NCBI RefSeq assembly: GCF_024519315.1
Contig: NZ_JANIIC010000005.1
Span: 124,001-188,000, forward strand
Source of the DNA: Streptomyces malaysiensis subsp. samsunensis
GTDB lineage: Bacteria; Actinomycetota; Actinomycetes; Streptomycetales; Streptomycetaceae
DNA length: 64,000 bases
Direction of reading: 5' to 3'
Below the pieces are notes generated by a model that worked only from the letters and a program-made list of their open reading frames with translations, was not told where the DNA came from and searched no databases. Shown here piece after piece: positions 33,989 to 42,168 of this stretch (position 1 is the first letter of the stretch; each line of letters starts with the position of its first letter). A program made the position numbers and the translations under genes.

Positions 33989-34588
33989 CGGATGGACGTC
34001 CCCCGGATGAAGACCCGCGACATCGGGCGCAGCGCTATCCGTGAAGAGCTGGCCCGGGTAGCCCTCGGCCTTTTCAGCCGCGAGAGCTTCGAGGCGGTGA
34101 CCCTCGACGACCTCGCCGCCTCCGCCGGGGTGTCGCGCAGCACCTTCCTGCGCTATTTCGGGAGCAAGGAGGAGGTGGTCCTCTTCACCTTCGACCCGCT
34201 GGGCGACCAGATGGCCGACGCGCTGCGGGCCCGCCCCGCCGACGAGGACCACTGGACCGCGCTGAGGCGAGCCGTCGAACCAGCCGTCGCGTTCCTCTCC
34301 CGCGAGCCCGCCGAGGGGCTCGCGCTGCTCCGCCTGGTGCAGCGGACTCCGGCGCTGTGCGCCCGTCTTCACGAGAAGCAGACCGGCTGGCGCCTGCGCC
34401 TGGTGGAGACCCTGACGGAGAGCTCGGGGTCTCGGGATATGCCTCCCCTGGTCCTCCACGCACGTGTCGCCGCGGCTCTGGAGTGTCTGATGGCCGCCCT
34501 GGAGCACTGGGTCGCCATCGAGGGGCGCCAGGGGCTGGGCAGCGTGGTCGACGAGGCGTTCGACGCCCTCGTGCCGACGAAGCGTTGA
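33989..34588 (+). CDS. TetR family transcriptional regulator
   Basis: The 199-residue protein has a TetR HTH (residues about 15-60: IREELARVALGLFSRESFEA, then LDDLAASAGVSRSTFLRYFG) and a helical C-terminal ligand domain. It is divergent from the truncated reductase gene with a perfect palindrome between them. Other in-frame ATGs at 33953 and 34004 are possible; 33989 was chosen because GGGCGG precedes it. Its stop is 13 bases from the end of the convergent permease gene. Confidence 0.85.
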   Translation, partial: RMDVPRMKTRDIGRSAIREELARVALGLFSRESFEAVTLDDLAASAGVSRSTFLRYFGSKEEVVLFTFDPLGDQMADALRARPADEDHWTALRRAVEPAVAFLSREPAEGLALLRLVQRTPALCARLHEKQTGWRLRLVETLTESSGSRDMPPLVLHARVAAALECLMAALEHWVAIEGRQGLGSVVDEAFDALVPTKR

Positions 34589-34601
34589 CGGCTCCCGCGG
34601 A

Positions 34602-36416
34602 TCACACCTTCAGCCGGATGGTGTGCAGGCAGACGACCACATCGGTGTGCGCGCTCAGCAGCCCGGCCATGAGGATGCCCCGCTGGCTCTGGAGCAGCCG
34701 GTAGCGGTCGCGCAGCGGCTCCACCTGCGGGATGAGCACGGCGATCTGTCTGCCGTCGCGGCTGATCCGTTCGACGTAGTGGACGACGGGATGCACCACC
34801 GAGTGCTCGGGGCTGTCGATGATGTCGAGCCGCGCACCGGGGTCCCATCGCCGCCACTCGGCGCGCAGGGTGTCGGCCTTCGCCGGGTCGTCGAAGACGG
34901 CGACCACGACGACCTCATCGCCCATCGAACGCGCCGCGGCGACGGCCGAGACGGCGACCGCGTCGACCCGGCCCAGGGGGACGATGACCAGGCTGGGGGA
35001 CGGCGTCGGGCGCGGCGGGGCCTCCGCCAAGGCCAGCTTGTCGCCGATGAGCGTGTAGTAGCGCTCGATACGGGAGAACAGCAGCATCAGCAGCGGCACG
35101 ATCAGGACGACGATCCAGGCACCGGCGAGGAACTTCGTGGCGAGCAGGACGACTCCGGCGACGGCGGTCAGCACACCCCCGACGCCGTTGACCAGCACCC
35201 GGGACACCCACCCGTCGGGGCGCTGGGCGATCCAGTGCCGGACCAGACCGATCTGGCTGATGGTGAAGCCGACGAAGACACCGATGGCGTAGAGCGGGAT
35301 CAGCCGCTGGGTCTCGGCGCCGACGACGATCAGCAGCGCGGCGGCCAGCACCGCCAGAGCGGCGACACCCCAGCGGTGCACGGGCCGCTCCGAGCGCAGG
35401 GCGAACAGATGCGGCAGCCGGTCGTCCTTGGCCAGCAGGCTCATCAGGACCGGAAGGCCACCGAAGCTGGTGTTCGCGGCGATGCCCAGCACGATGGTGA
35501 CGATGAGGCTGATGGCGTAGTAGAGCCAGCCGGTCCCGAACGCACCGGCCGTCAGCTGGGCCAGCAGTGTGACACCGCCACGGGGCACCACATGGTGCCG
35601 GTGGGTGGTCAGGGCCAGCCCGATGAGCAGGGCGCCCAGCAGGAACCCCAGCAGCAGCTCGGTGTGTTGCGCCCGCTTGACGCGTGGCCGGCGGAACGTG
35701 GGAACGGCGTTGGCGATGGCCTCCACTCCGGTGAGCGCCGAGCATCCCGCGGCGAACGCCCTGAACACCAGGAGCAGACCCAGCGCCTCGACGGCGGGAA
35801 ACGACTGGTGCGTTCCGACCGTCGCCGCCGGGTGCGACCGGAACAGCCCCACGACGATGACGCCGATCACGCTGAGGATGAACAGCGCCATGGGCAGCAT
35901 CAGCACCCGCGCGCTGTCCGCGATGCCGCGCAGATTGACGGCGGTGATGAGGGCCAGCGCGATCAGGCACACGGCCAGCAGATGACCGGAGAGCGCGGGG
36001 AACGCCGACGCCAGGCTGGCGGCGCCCGCGGCGAGACTGACGGCGACGGTGAGGACGTAGTCGACGATGAGGCTGGCCGCCGCCAGCAGACTGACCGGCC
36101 TGCCCAGATCCTTCTTCGCCACCGCGTAGGCCCCGCCGCCGTCCGGGTGTACGGCGATCACCTGACGGTAGGAGACGACCAGGACGGCCAGCAGCCCGGC
36201 GATGACCAGGGTGATCGGCAGCATCGCCGTGACCGCGCCCGTTCCGGCGGCCACCAGTACGACGACGATGGACTCCGGGCCGTACGCGACCGAGCTGAGG
36301 GCGTCCAGCGAGAGCGCGGCCAGCCCCTCGAACACGGTCAGATGGGATTTCCCGCCCTCACCGTGCCGCCGCGGAACCTGCGGATGGCGTTTCCTGGCCG
36401 CCAGCCCGAGCGTCAT
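34602..36416 (-). CDS. APC family amino-acid/cation permease with C-terminal cytosolic domain
   Basis: The 604-residue protein has about 12 hydrophobic segments and APC features: LTVFEGLAALSLDALSSVAY, SYRQVIAVHPDGGGAYAVAK (ligand loop) and ALTGVEAIANAVPTFRRP. A soluble 130-residue C-terminal part, with VVVVAVFDDPAKAD, looks like a nucleotide-binding-type regulatory domain. Proteins of this type are annotated as APC transporters, some close to KimA-like potassium importers. The ATG at 36416 has no good ribosome site; it lies seven bases after the stop of a 48-residue upstream ORF. A TTG at 36563 would add 49 repeat residues. Confidence 0.8.
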   Translation of the reverse strand: MTLGLAARKRHPQVPRRHGEGGKSHLTVFEGLAALSLDALSSVAYGPESIVVVLVAAGTGAVTAMLPITLVIAGLLAVLVVSYRQVIAVHPDGGGAYAVAKKDLGRPVSLLAAASLIVDYVLTVAVSLAAGAASLASAFPALSGHLLAVCLIALALITAVNLRGIADSARVLMLPMALFILSVIGVIVVGLFRSHPAATVGTHQSFPAVEALGLLLVFRAFAAGCSALTGVEAIANAVPTFRRPRVKRAQHTELLLGFLLGALLIGLALTTHRHHVVPRGGVTLLAQLTAGAFGTGWLYYAISLIVTIVLGIAANTSFGGLPVLMSLLAKDDRLPHLFALRSERPVHRWGVAALAVLAAALLIVVGAETQRLIPLYAIGVFVGFTISQIGLVRHWIAQRPDGWVSRVLVNGVGGVLTAVAGVVLLATKFLAGAWIVVLIVPLLMLLFSRIERYYTLIGDKLALAEAPPRPTPSPSLVIVPLGRVDAVAVSAVAAARSMGDEVVVVAVFDDPAKADTLRAEWRRWDPGARLDIIDSPEHSVVHPVVHYVERISRDGRQIAVLIPQVEPLRDRYRLLQSQRGILMAGLLSAHTDVVVCLHTIRLKV

Positions 36417-36423
36417 GGCGGGC

Positions 36424-36570
36424 TCACCGGGTCCCTCGGCGGGGCCCGGTCCCGCGGTGAGGCCCGTTCGCTCGACGAGGCCCAGTCCCTCGGCGAGGCC
36501 CGGTCCTTCGGCGGGGCCCGGTCCTCGGGCGGGTGCGTCCGGCGGCGCCGAGCCGGGGGCCAACGCTCAT
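36424..36570 (-). CDS. Repeat-rich 48-residue upstream ORF
   Basis: This ORF starts at ATG 36570 behind a clear CGGAGACATC ribosome site and ends seven bases before the permease ATG. It encodes MSVGPRLGAAG and then a hexapeptide repeat of the type RRGTGP, with 14 or so Arg residues. Nothing in it suggests a protein domain. Because the permease start lacks its own ribosome site, translation of this ORF probably delivers ribosomes to it. A single-base frameshift in the repeat joining it to the permease frame is the alternative. Confidence 0.5.
   Translation of the reverse strand: MSVGPRLGAAGRTRPRTGPRRRTGPRRGTGPRRANGPHRGTGPRRGTR
36435..36524 (-). repeat. Five degenerate 18-bp tandem repeats before the permease gene
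   Basis: Five 18-base units of the type GGACCGGGCCTCGCCGAG follow each other without gaps, with two to six differences between copies. A sixth is partial. In one frame they encode the upstream ORF repeat, in another a GPGLAE-type repeat continuous with the permease. Confidence 0.85.
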
Positions 36571-36720
36571 GATGTCTCCGCTTCGGTGAGGGATGACGGC
36601 CGCATCCAGCTTCGGAGAGCCCGCGGGGCCGCACGCGCTCATCGCGCTCGAGGCCGGCGGACGTCACCCATTCGACGCATCGGCGGAGCGGGGACGGAGA
36701 CAAAACTCCCCGAAGTGGTT

Positions 36721-37725
36721 TCAGTCCGCCAGGGCCCGGCGGTAGACCTCCGGATCGACGTTGCCGCCCGACGCCACGAGCACCACGACCTCGTCCCGTA
36801 CGTCCGCCTTCCCGGACACCACCGCCGCCAGGGACGCGGCGCCGCCCGGCTCGACCACGATCTTGAGGAAGCGGTGCGCCGCGCCCATGGCGGCCAGGGC
36901 TTCCTCGTCGGTGACGGTCAGGCCGGTCACGTCGTAGTGGCGGAGGACGGCCAGGGGGCGCGCACCGGCCACCGGGCCGGCGAGCGCGTCCATCAGGCCG
37001 CCCGACGGGCGGGGGTTGGCACATACGCGTCCGGCCGCGAGGGACCGGGCCATCTTGTCGAAGCCGGCCGGTTCGACGATGTGGTTCGCCAGGCCGGGGA
37101 ACGCATCGTTGAGCGCGGTGAGCACACCGGAGGCCAGACCGCCGCCACTGCAATTCACCAGGACCGTGTCCGGGGTCAGCCCCAGCTCGCGCGCCTGCTC
37201 GGCGATCTCCAGGCCGACGGTGCCCTGACCGGCCATGACACCGGGGTCGTCGAAGGGCGGGACGAGCGTCATGCCACGCATCTGAAGGATCTTCCGGGCG
37301 ACCTCTTCCCGGTCCTCGGTCCGCGGGTCGTAGAGGACCGTCTCGGCGCCCCACCAGCGGCAGTTGTCGACCTTGATACGGGGGGCGCTGTTCGGCATGA
37401 CGATGACCGCGGGGCAGCCGGCGAGCCGCGCCGCGGCGGCCACACCCTGCCCGTGGTTCCCGGCGGAGTAGGCCACGATCCCGGCGCGGCGCGCGTCCTC
37501 GTCCAGGGTGAGCAGGGCGTTGAGCGCGCCACGCACCTTGAACGAGCCGGTCAGCTGGAGGCATTCGGCCTTGACCAGGACACGGGCGCCGACGAGCTCG
37601 TCCAGCATCGGCGAGTTGAGCAGGGGTGTCCGTACCACGTGTCCGGTCAGCCGCCGGGCGGCCTCGTGGATCGCGTCGATACCCAAGCCGGGCACGGTGC
37701 CGTCCGGGACGGGCGCCGCGCTCAC
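36721..37725 (-). CDS. Threonine/serine dehydratase-like PLP enzyme
   Basis: The 334-residue protein is a fold-type II PLP enzyme. The Schiff-base Lys is in LTGSFKVRGALNALL; the cofactor contacts are SAGNHGQGVA and CSGGGLASGVLTAL; a C-terminal Ser/Cys position lies in VASGGNVD. It lacks the ACT regulatory domain of biosynthetic IlvA, so it resembles catabolic threonine dehydratase, serine racemase or ectoine-utilisation EutB-type enzymes. A GTG at 37725 follows GGGGTGGAG. No pathway partner is adjacent. Confidence 0.82.
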   Translation of the reverse strand: MSAAPVPDGTVPGLGIDAIHEAARRLTGHVVRTPLLNSPMLDELVGARVLVKAECLQLTGSFKVRGALNALLTLDEDARRAGIVAYSAGNHGQGVAAAARLAGCPAVIVMPNSAPRIKVDNCRWWGAETVLYDPRTEDREEVARKILQMRGMTLVPPFDDPGVMAGQGTVGLEIAEQARELGLTPDTVLVNCSGGGLASGVLTALNDAFPGLANHIVEPAGFDKMARSLAAGRVCANPRPSGGLMDALAGPVAGARPLAVLRHYDVTGLTVTDEEALAAMGAAHRFLKIVVEPGGAASLAAVVSGKADVRDEVVVLVASGGNVDPEVYRRALAD

Positions 37726-38010
37726 CGCTCCACCCCGCCCGACCGGGCAAGGGGACGGTGATTTCCGTACGGCGCCGGGGGCTCGGGCCTGCGCGGCTCC
37801 CGCTCCCCGGGTCGGGCGTCAATGTCGGACAACGGTGTGTGTCCTCTCGCATGGGTCGGCGTCAGCCGTGGAAATTCGTGACCGCGATCCTCCACCCGGC
37901 ACGCACCGGCCACCCGTGGCGTTCCACCCGGGGCCCATCCGCGACCCGGGCCGGTGCGGCCTGGGGCCGCCCCCGGTGCGGCCTGGGGCCGCACCGGGGG
38001 CACAGAGCCG
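37726..38010. other. Gap between dehydratase and VOC genes
   Basis: No convincing gene or operator is seen here. Two near-identical 21-base copies of CTGGGGCCGC-type sequence occur around 37960-37995, a short local duplication. Confidence 0.3.
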
Positions 38011-38391
38011 TCAGAGCGGGTTGAGGCGGGCCTTGAGCAGGCAGAACTCATTGCCCTCGGGGTCGGCGAGAACGTGCCAGGGCTCCTCGCCGGTCTGGCC
38101 GATGTCGGCCTTGCGCGCCCCCAACTTCAGAAGCCGTTCGAGCTCGGCGCCCTGGTCGCGGTCGGTGGCGTTGACGTCGATGTGCAGCCGGGGCTTCCCC
38201 CGCTCCGGCTCGTCCCTGCGGCTGAGGATGATCGTCGGCTGTGGGCCGCCGAACCCTTCGCGCGGCCCGATCTCGAGGGTGCCGTCGTCTTCGCGGTCGA
38301 GCACCACGAAGTCCAGGACCTCGCACCAGAACCGCGCCAGCACCTCGGGGTCGCGGCAACCGAGCACGAGCTCACTGATACGACATGCCAT
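38011..38391 (-). CDS. VOC (glyoxalase/bleomycin resistance-like) family protein
   Basis: The 126-residue protein has two beta-alpha-beta-beta-beta units: ISELVLGCRDPEVLARFWCE at the start and HVLADPEGNEFCLLKA at the end. This is the Streptomyces glyoxalase-like group, in which PEGNEFC is a common ending. Members bind a metal or sequester small molecules; the function here is not known. It is not clearly in an operon. Confidence 0.85.
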   Translation of the reverse strand: MACRISELVLGCRDPEVLARFWCEVLDFVVLDREDDGTLEIGPREGFGGPQPTIILSRRDEPERGKPRLHIDVNATDRDQGAELERLLKLGARKADIGQTGEEPWHVLADPEGNEFCLLKARLNPL

Positions 38392-38567
38392 GGACGAAAC
38401 CTACTCTCAGCGTGGGAACTGCCGGGGCGGCCGCGCGCGGAACTCCGGGGCTCCCCGCGGTGGCACGCTCGAGACCGTACCGGGCGGGACGAGCGGGCGC
38501 GAAGGATTTTGGGGCCCCTCGTGGCCGCTCACCACCCGTGTCAGCCACGCCCGCGAACTCCTGGAGG

Positions 38568-39152
38568 TCACCGCCCCGGCCGGGCCTGGCCGTGCGCGGT
38601 CACGGCCTTGAGCTCGGCCATCGATTCGCGCATCAACTGCGACAGCGTCGCTTCCTCGGCCTCCGCGATCCACCGCTGGAAGCCGACCTTGAAGACGGCC
38701 ATCCCCGCCTCGGCGGCCAGGCTCGCGGTGGGCTCCGCGACGCCGCGGCCGCGCAGGGCGTCGGCGAGCGCGGCGGACAGCGAGGCGAGCTTGATCAGCT
38801 CGCGCTCCCGGAGTTCCGCGTTCGCCACGATGACGGCCTGTCGCTGCCGGGCGTGTTCACGACGGTCGGCGAACCAGCCGGAGGCCGCCTCGAGCCCCGC
38901 CGCCATCGCGTCGAGCGGCGCCGCGGACTCCGGAGCCCCTACGACACCGCTCACGGCCAACTCTTGCAGCGCGCCCGAGCCGTCGAACAGCACCTCACGC
39001 TTGTCGGCGTAGTGCCGGAAGAAGGTCCGCTCGGTGAGCCCGGCCCGTTTGGCGATCTCCGCGACCGTGGTCTGTTCGTAGCCGCGCTCGCGGTAGAGCT
39101 CGAGCGCCGCTTTCGCCAGGCGTTCGCGCGCGTTCGGCTCCCATCTGCCCAT
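38568..39152 (-). CDS. TetR family transcriptional regulator
   Basis: The 194-residue repressor has the TetR HTH (ARERLAKAALELYRERGYEQ, then VAEIAKRAGLTERTFFRHYADKR without a gap) and a helical effector domain. It is divergent from an NAD-dependent epimerase-like gene 85 bases away, and that gap carries repeated CACTGACATC sequences, so it likely represses the neighbour and itself. TetR/epimerase pairs of this kind are common in Streptomyces. Confidence 0.9.
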   Translation of the reverse strand: MGRWEPNARERLAKAALELYRERGYEQTTVAEIAKRAGLTERTFFRHYADKREVLFDGSGALQELAVSGVVGAPESAAPLDAMAAGLEAASGWFADRREHARQRQAVIVANAELRERELIKLASLSAALADALRGRGVAEPTASLAAEAGMAVFKVGFQRWIAEAEEATLSQLMRESMAELKAVTAHGQARPGR

Positions 39153-39176
39153 GCGCAGATCCTACGCGATGGCAGC

Positions 39177-39218
39177 CACTGACATCAGATGGTAGCGTCG
39201 ATGACAGTCACTGACATC
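39177..39218. promoter_or_regulatory. Repeated CACTGACATC boxes between TetR and epimerase genes
   Basis: CACTGACATC occurs at 39177-39186 and 39209-39218, 32 bases apart or about three helical turns. The second lies within TGACAGTCACTGACA, which has a GTCA-C-TGAC core. They are likely TetR contact sites controlling both genes. Confidence 0.5.
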
Positions 39219-39237
39219 GACAGTTTGGGGCTTTCCC

Positions 39238-40161
39238 ATGCGCATCTTCGTGACCGGAGCGTCCGGCTGGCTCGGCTCCGCCCTCGTTCCCGAGCTCATC
39301 GACGCGGGACACCAGGTGATCGGTCTCGCCCGTTCCGACAGCTCCGCCGCCGCGCTCACCGCCGCCGGGGCGGAGGTGGTCCGCGGCACCCTCGACGACC
39401 TGGACGTCCTGGGCACCGCCACCGCCGCCGCGGACGGGGTGATCCACCTCGCCTTCAAGCACGACATCGCCTTCACCGGCGACTATCAGGGCGCCGCCGA
39501 GGCCGACCGCCGCGCCGTCGACACCTTCGCCGACGCGCTGGCCGGCACCGACCGCCCCTTCGTCCTCGCCTCCGGCCTGGTCGGTCTCAAGTCGGGGCAG
39601 GTGTCGACCGAGCGGGACATGCCCATGGTCAACGGCACCCCGGCGTCCCTCCGTTCGGCCACCGCCACGGCGGCCCGGGCACTCGCCTCGCGCGGTGTGC
39701 GCTCATCCGTGGTGCGGCTCTCCCCGACCTGCCACGGCGAGGGGGACAACGGATTCATGGCGCACCTGGTCGCCACCGCCCGCGCCAAGGGTGTCTCCGG
39801 CTACCTCGGCGACGGCAACCAACGCTGGCCCGCCGTCCACCGCCTCGACGCCGCGCGGCTGTTCCGGCTGGCGGTCGAGAAGGCCCCCGCGGGAGCGGTG
39901 CTGCACGGCGTGGCGGAGGAGGGTATCGCGCTCCGCGACATCGCCGAGGTGATCGGCCGCCACCTGGGCGTGCCGACGGCCTCCGTGGCCCCTGAGGCCG
40001 CGGCCGAGCACTTCACCTGGCTGAGCGACTTCGTCGCACTCGACTCCCCGGCGTCGAACGCCCTCACCCGCGAGCTGCTGGACTGGCGGCCGACCCACCC
40101 CGGCCTCCTCGAAGACCTCGACAAGGGCCACTACTTCCGCACCCCCGCCACCGCCTCCTGA
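39238..40161 (+). CDS. NAD-dependent epimerase/dehydratase-like SDR protein
   Basis: The 307-residue extended SDR has the cofactor motif VTGASGWLGSALVPELIDAG and the region FVLASGLVGLKSGQ. The usual YxxxK catalytic pair is not obvious, so it may bind cofactor in an atypical way, as in NmrA-like or atypical SDRs. Its C-terminal part, RELLDWRPTHPGLLEDLDKG, is typical of this Streptomyces group. It is probably regulated by the divergent TetR protein. Substrate unknown. Confidence 0.83.
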   Translation: MRIFVTGASGWLGSALVPELIDAGHQVIGLARSDSSAAALTAAGAEVVRGTLDDLDVLGTATAAADGVIHLAFKHDIAFTGDYQGAAEADRRAVDTFADALAGTDRPFVLASGLVGLKSGQVSTERDMPMVNGTPASLRSATATAARALASRGVRSSVVRLSPTCHGEGDNGFMAHLVATARAKGVSGYLGDGNQRWPAVHRLDAARLFRLAVEKAPAGAVLHGVAEEGIALRDIAEVIGRHLGVPTASVAPEAAAEHFTWLSDFVALDSPASNALTRELLDWRPTHPGLLEDLDKGHYFRTPATAS

Positions 40162-40166
40162 CCGTT

Positions 40167-40197
40167 CGCGGGCCCCGGCCGTCCGCCGGGGCCCGCG
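40167..40197. terminator. Bidirectional terminator hairpin
   Basis: A perfect 12-bp stem (CGCGGGCCCCGG and its complement) with a 7-base loop lies between the convergent epimerase-like gene and the secreted flavoprotein gene. Confidence 0.75.
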
Positions 40198-40220
40198 GGC
40201 GATCTCCCCCGGGGCCCGGG

Positions 40221-41723
40221 TCAGTGGGTCGCGGGCGGGATGCTCTGCTCGTACTGGAAGATGTTGTGCGGGTCGTACTTCGCCTTGATCTTGCGCAGCC
40301 GGTCGAAGTTGGATCCCCAGTAGGCGGTCTCCCAATCCTGCATCCCGATGTTCGGCACATTGACGTAGGCGCCGTTCACATAGGGCCGCAGCGCCTGGCT
40401 GAACTCGGCGATCCACGCCTGGGCCACCGGTGTGAGCTCATCGCCGCTGCCCGGTACGCCACGGGTCCCCCAGCCCGCACCGGGCTCGGAGTAGAAGAGC
40501 GCGTCGCGGTGCGGGAACGCCGTACCGCCACGGGGCTCTCTCCGCACCGCCCCGCCGAAGGCCTGGGTGAAGAAGTTGCTGTCGTCCGTGGGGGCGTCCC
40601 GCATGAACGAGCCGATCAGGCTGATCGCCTTCTTCGGGAACGGCTTGGTGGTGAACTGCGAGAAGAACTTCCAGTTCGCGGGCTCCTCCTCGGTCGGGAT
40701 CTGGAAGCCCGCGTATACATCGCCCCAGTTGCCGATCTGCACCGTGACCTCGGGGGTGCCGATCGACAGAATCGGGGCCAGCAGCTTCCTCGCCTCCGCC
40801 GCCGACCCTTCCGCGACCACCCCGAACAGCAGGATCTGGTTCCTGTGGATCTCAAGCTGGGTTCCGAGGCGGGGGTCGGCGCTCGGACCCGTACGCTGCC
40901 ACGCCTCGAAGATCGCTTGCAGATCCCGGAGGCCGTCCCAGGTGGCTTGCACATAGGCGACGCTCCTCAGCGGGGACGTCCTGTACGTGAGCGAGGTGAC
41001 GATTCCGAAGTTGCCGTTGCCCGCCCCGCGGAGCGCCCAGAGCAGATCCGAGTTGTGCTTCAGGTCCGCCGTGATCACCTTGGCGCAGTCGGGATCCGAG
41101 GCGACGACGACCTCGGCGGCGGTCAGGCTGTCGCACGCCATGCCGAGGTAGCGGGTGAGGAAGCCGAAGCCGCCGCCGAGCGTGGCACCGGAGAGACCTA
41201 CGCTGCCCTCCGTTCCGGTCGTGACCGCGAGGTCCTTCCGCGCGAGCGTGGTCACCGCTTCCAGCTGGCTGAGCCCGGCGCCGACCTTCGCGGTACGGGA
41301 GGCGGTGTCGATGTGGACCGACTTCAACTCGCTGACGTCGATGACGATGCCGTTGTCCACGTTCGACCAGCCCTCGAGGCTGTGGCCGCCGCTCCGCACC
41401 CGCAGCGCGACATCGTGCTGCCGGGCCCAGGTGAGGGCGTTGACCACGTCCTGGGTGTGCTGGGCGTAGACGATGACCAGCGGATAGTGGACGAAGAGCT
41501 CGTCCCAGCCGAGGCTCGCCTCCGCGTACCCGGGGTCGTTGGGGGTGACGACGCGTCCGGTGAGCTTCGCCGGCGGGCACTTGCCGCTTCCGGTCGCCTT
41601 GGCCGCGGCGCCCTCGGTGGTCGCGGCACTCACCGGCGGGGCCGCAATGCCCGGGAGAACGACCGAGCCGACACCGGCGGCGGCCGATGCTTTGAGCAGT
41701 CTTCGACGGGGGAAATCCTGCAT
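40221..41723 (-). CDS. Secreted FAD-linked oxidoreductase, berberine-bridge-like
   Basis: The 500-residue protein carries a twin-arginine signal (PRRRLLKAS, then a hydrophobic run). The mature part has an FAD-binding PCMH domain: VRSGGHSLEGWSNVDNGIVI, where the His is the usual covalent FAD site, and GATLGGGFGFLTRYLGMACD. A C-terminal berberine-bridge segment ends WGSNFDRLRKIKAKYDPHNI. The second FAD-linking Cys of bicovalent enzymes is not clearly present. It is exported folded with FAD and oxidises sugars, alcohols or natural products. GAGAGGAT precedes the ATG at 41723. Confidence 0.85.
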   Translation of the reverse strand: MQDFPRRRLLKASAAAGVGSVVLPGIAAPPVSAATTEGAAAKATGSGKCPPAKLTGRVVTPNDPGYAEASLGWDELFVHYPLVIVYAQHTQDVVNALTWARQHDVALRVRSGGHSLEGWSNVDNGIVIDVSELKSVHIDTASRTAKVGAGLSQLEAVTTLARKDLAVTTGTEGSVGLSGATLGGGFGFLTRYLGMACDSLTAAEVVVASDPDCAKVITADLKHNSDLLWALRGAGNGNFGIVTSLTYRTSPLRSVAYVQATWDGLRDLQAIFEAWQRTGPSADPRLGTQLEIHRNQILLFGVVAEGSAAEARKLLAPILSIGTPEVTVQIGNWGDVYAGFQIPTEEEPANWKFFSQFTTKPFPKKAISLIGSFMRDAPTDDSNFFTQAFGGAVRREPRGGTAFPHRDALFYSEPGAGWGTRGVPGSGDELTPVAQAWIAEFSQALRPYVNGAYVNVPNIGMQDWETAYWGSNFDRLRKIKAKYDPHNIFQYEQSIPPATH

Positions 41724-42168
41724 GGTCCGTATCCTCTCGACGGGGATACGCCAGTAATCGGCCAAGGAAAATGGTGTGCGCCAGCTGGCGTATTCAGCCC
41801 TGTGCGGTCTGTTCCTGCGGCCGCAGATTAACCAGGGGGGCGTGACGGTGCCGCCCGACACGCCAACCGGGAACGCGGGCGCTGTGCCGAAGGATTGAAT
41901 AGGCATGTGGTCATGCATTGGCCCGGTCGAGTGGCGGCCGGAGCAAGCCTCGACCTCCGCTCTCCGCGTCGCCCGCGTCGATGAGACCGGCGAGATCGTG
42001 GAGTTGTCCCCCGTGCGAGCTACGCGCGGGTGTCCACGCCATGGTGACGATTCCGGGGCACCGGATCCGTAGCGTGTGAAACAGGCGGGGCGGTTCGTCG
42101 GAACGACACCCTTCAACCGCCCCGGAAATCAACGCTTTTCGATGTCATTTCTCGTACGGGGAGGATTT
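41724..42168. other. Divergent promoter region with a conserved 74-bp element
   Basis: This 445-base gap separates the secreted flavoprotein (minus) from a lipoprotein hydrolase (plus). It has no gene. At 42004-42077 it carries an element that recurs before the CPBP protease operon (49155-49228). Confidence 0.6.
42004..42077 (+). promoter_or_regulatory. 74-bp conserved upstream element, copy 1
   Basis: The element starts TTGTCCCCCG and ends near CCGGATCCGTAGCGT. It is about 88 percent identical, without gaps, to the reverse complement of 49155-49228. It lies about 90 bases upstream of the lipoprotein hydrolase start and has the same orientation relative to its gene as the other copy. Spaced TTGTCC and GTAGCGT-like boxes could be part of a promoter or a regulator site. 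Confidence 0.7.

Noticed and set aside
34623..36572. A 649-residue plus-strand frame opposite the APC permease
   Set aside because: Highly charged low-complexity translation with no family similarity; it mirrors the codon bias of the permease gene.
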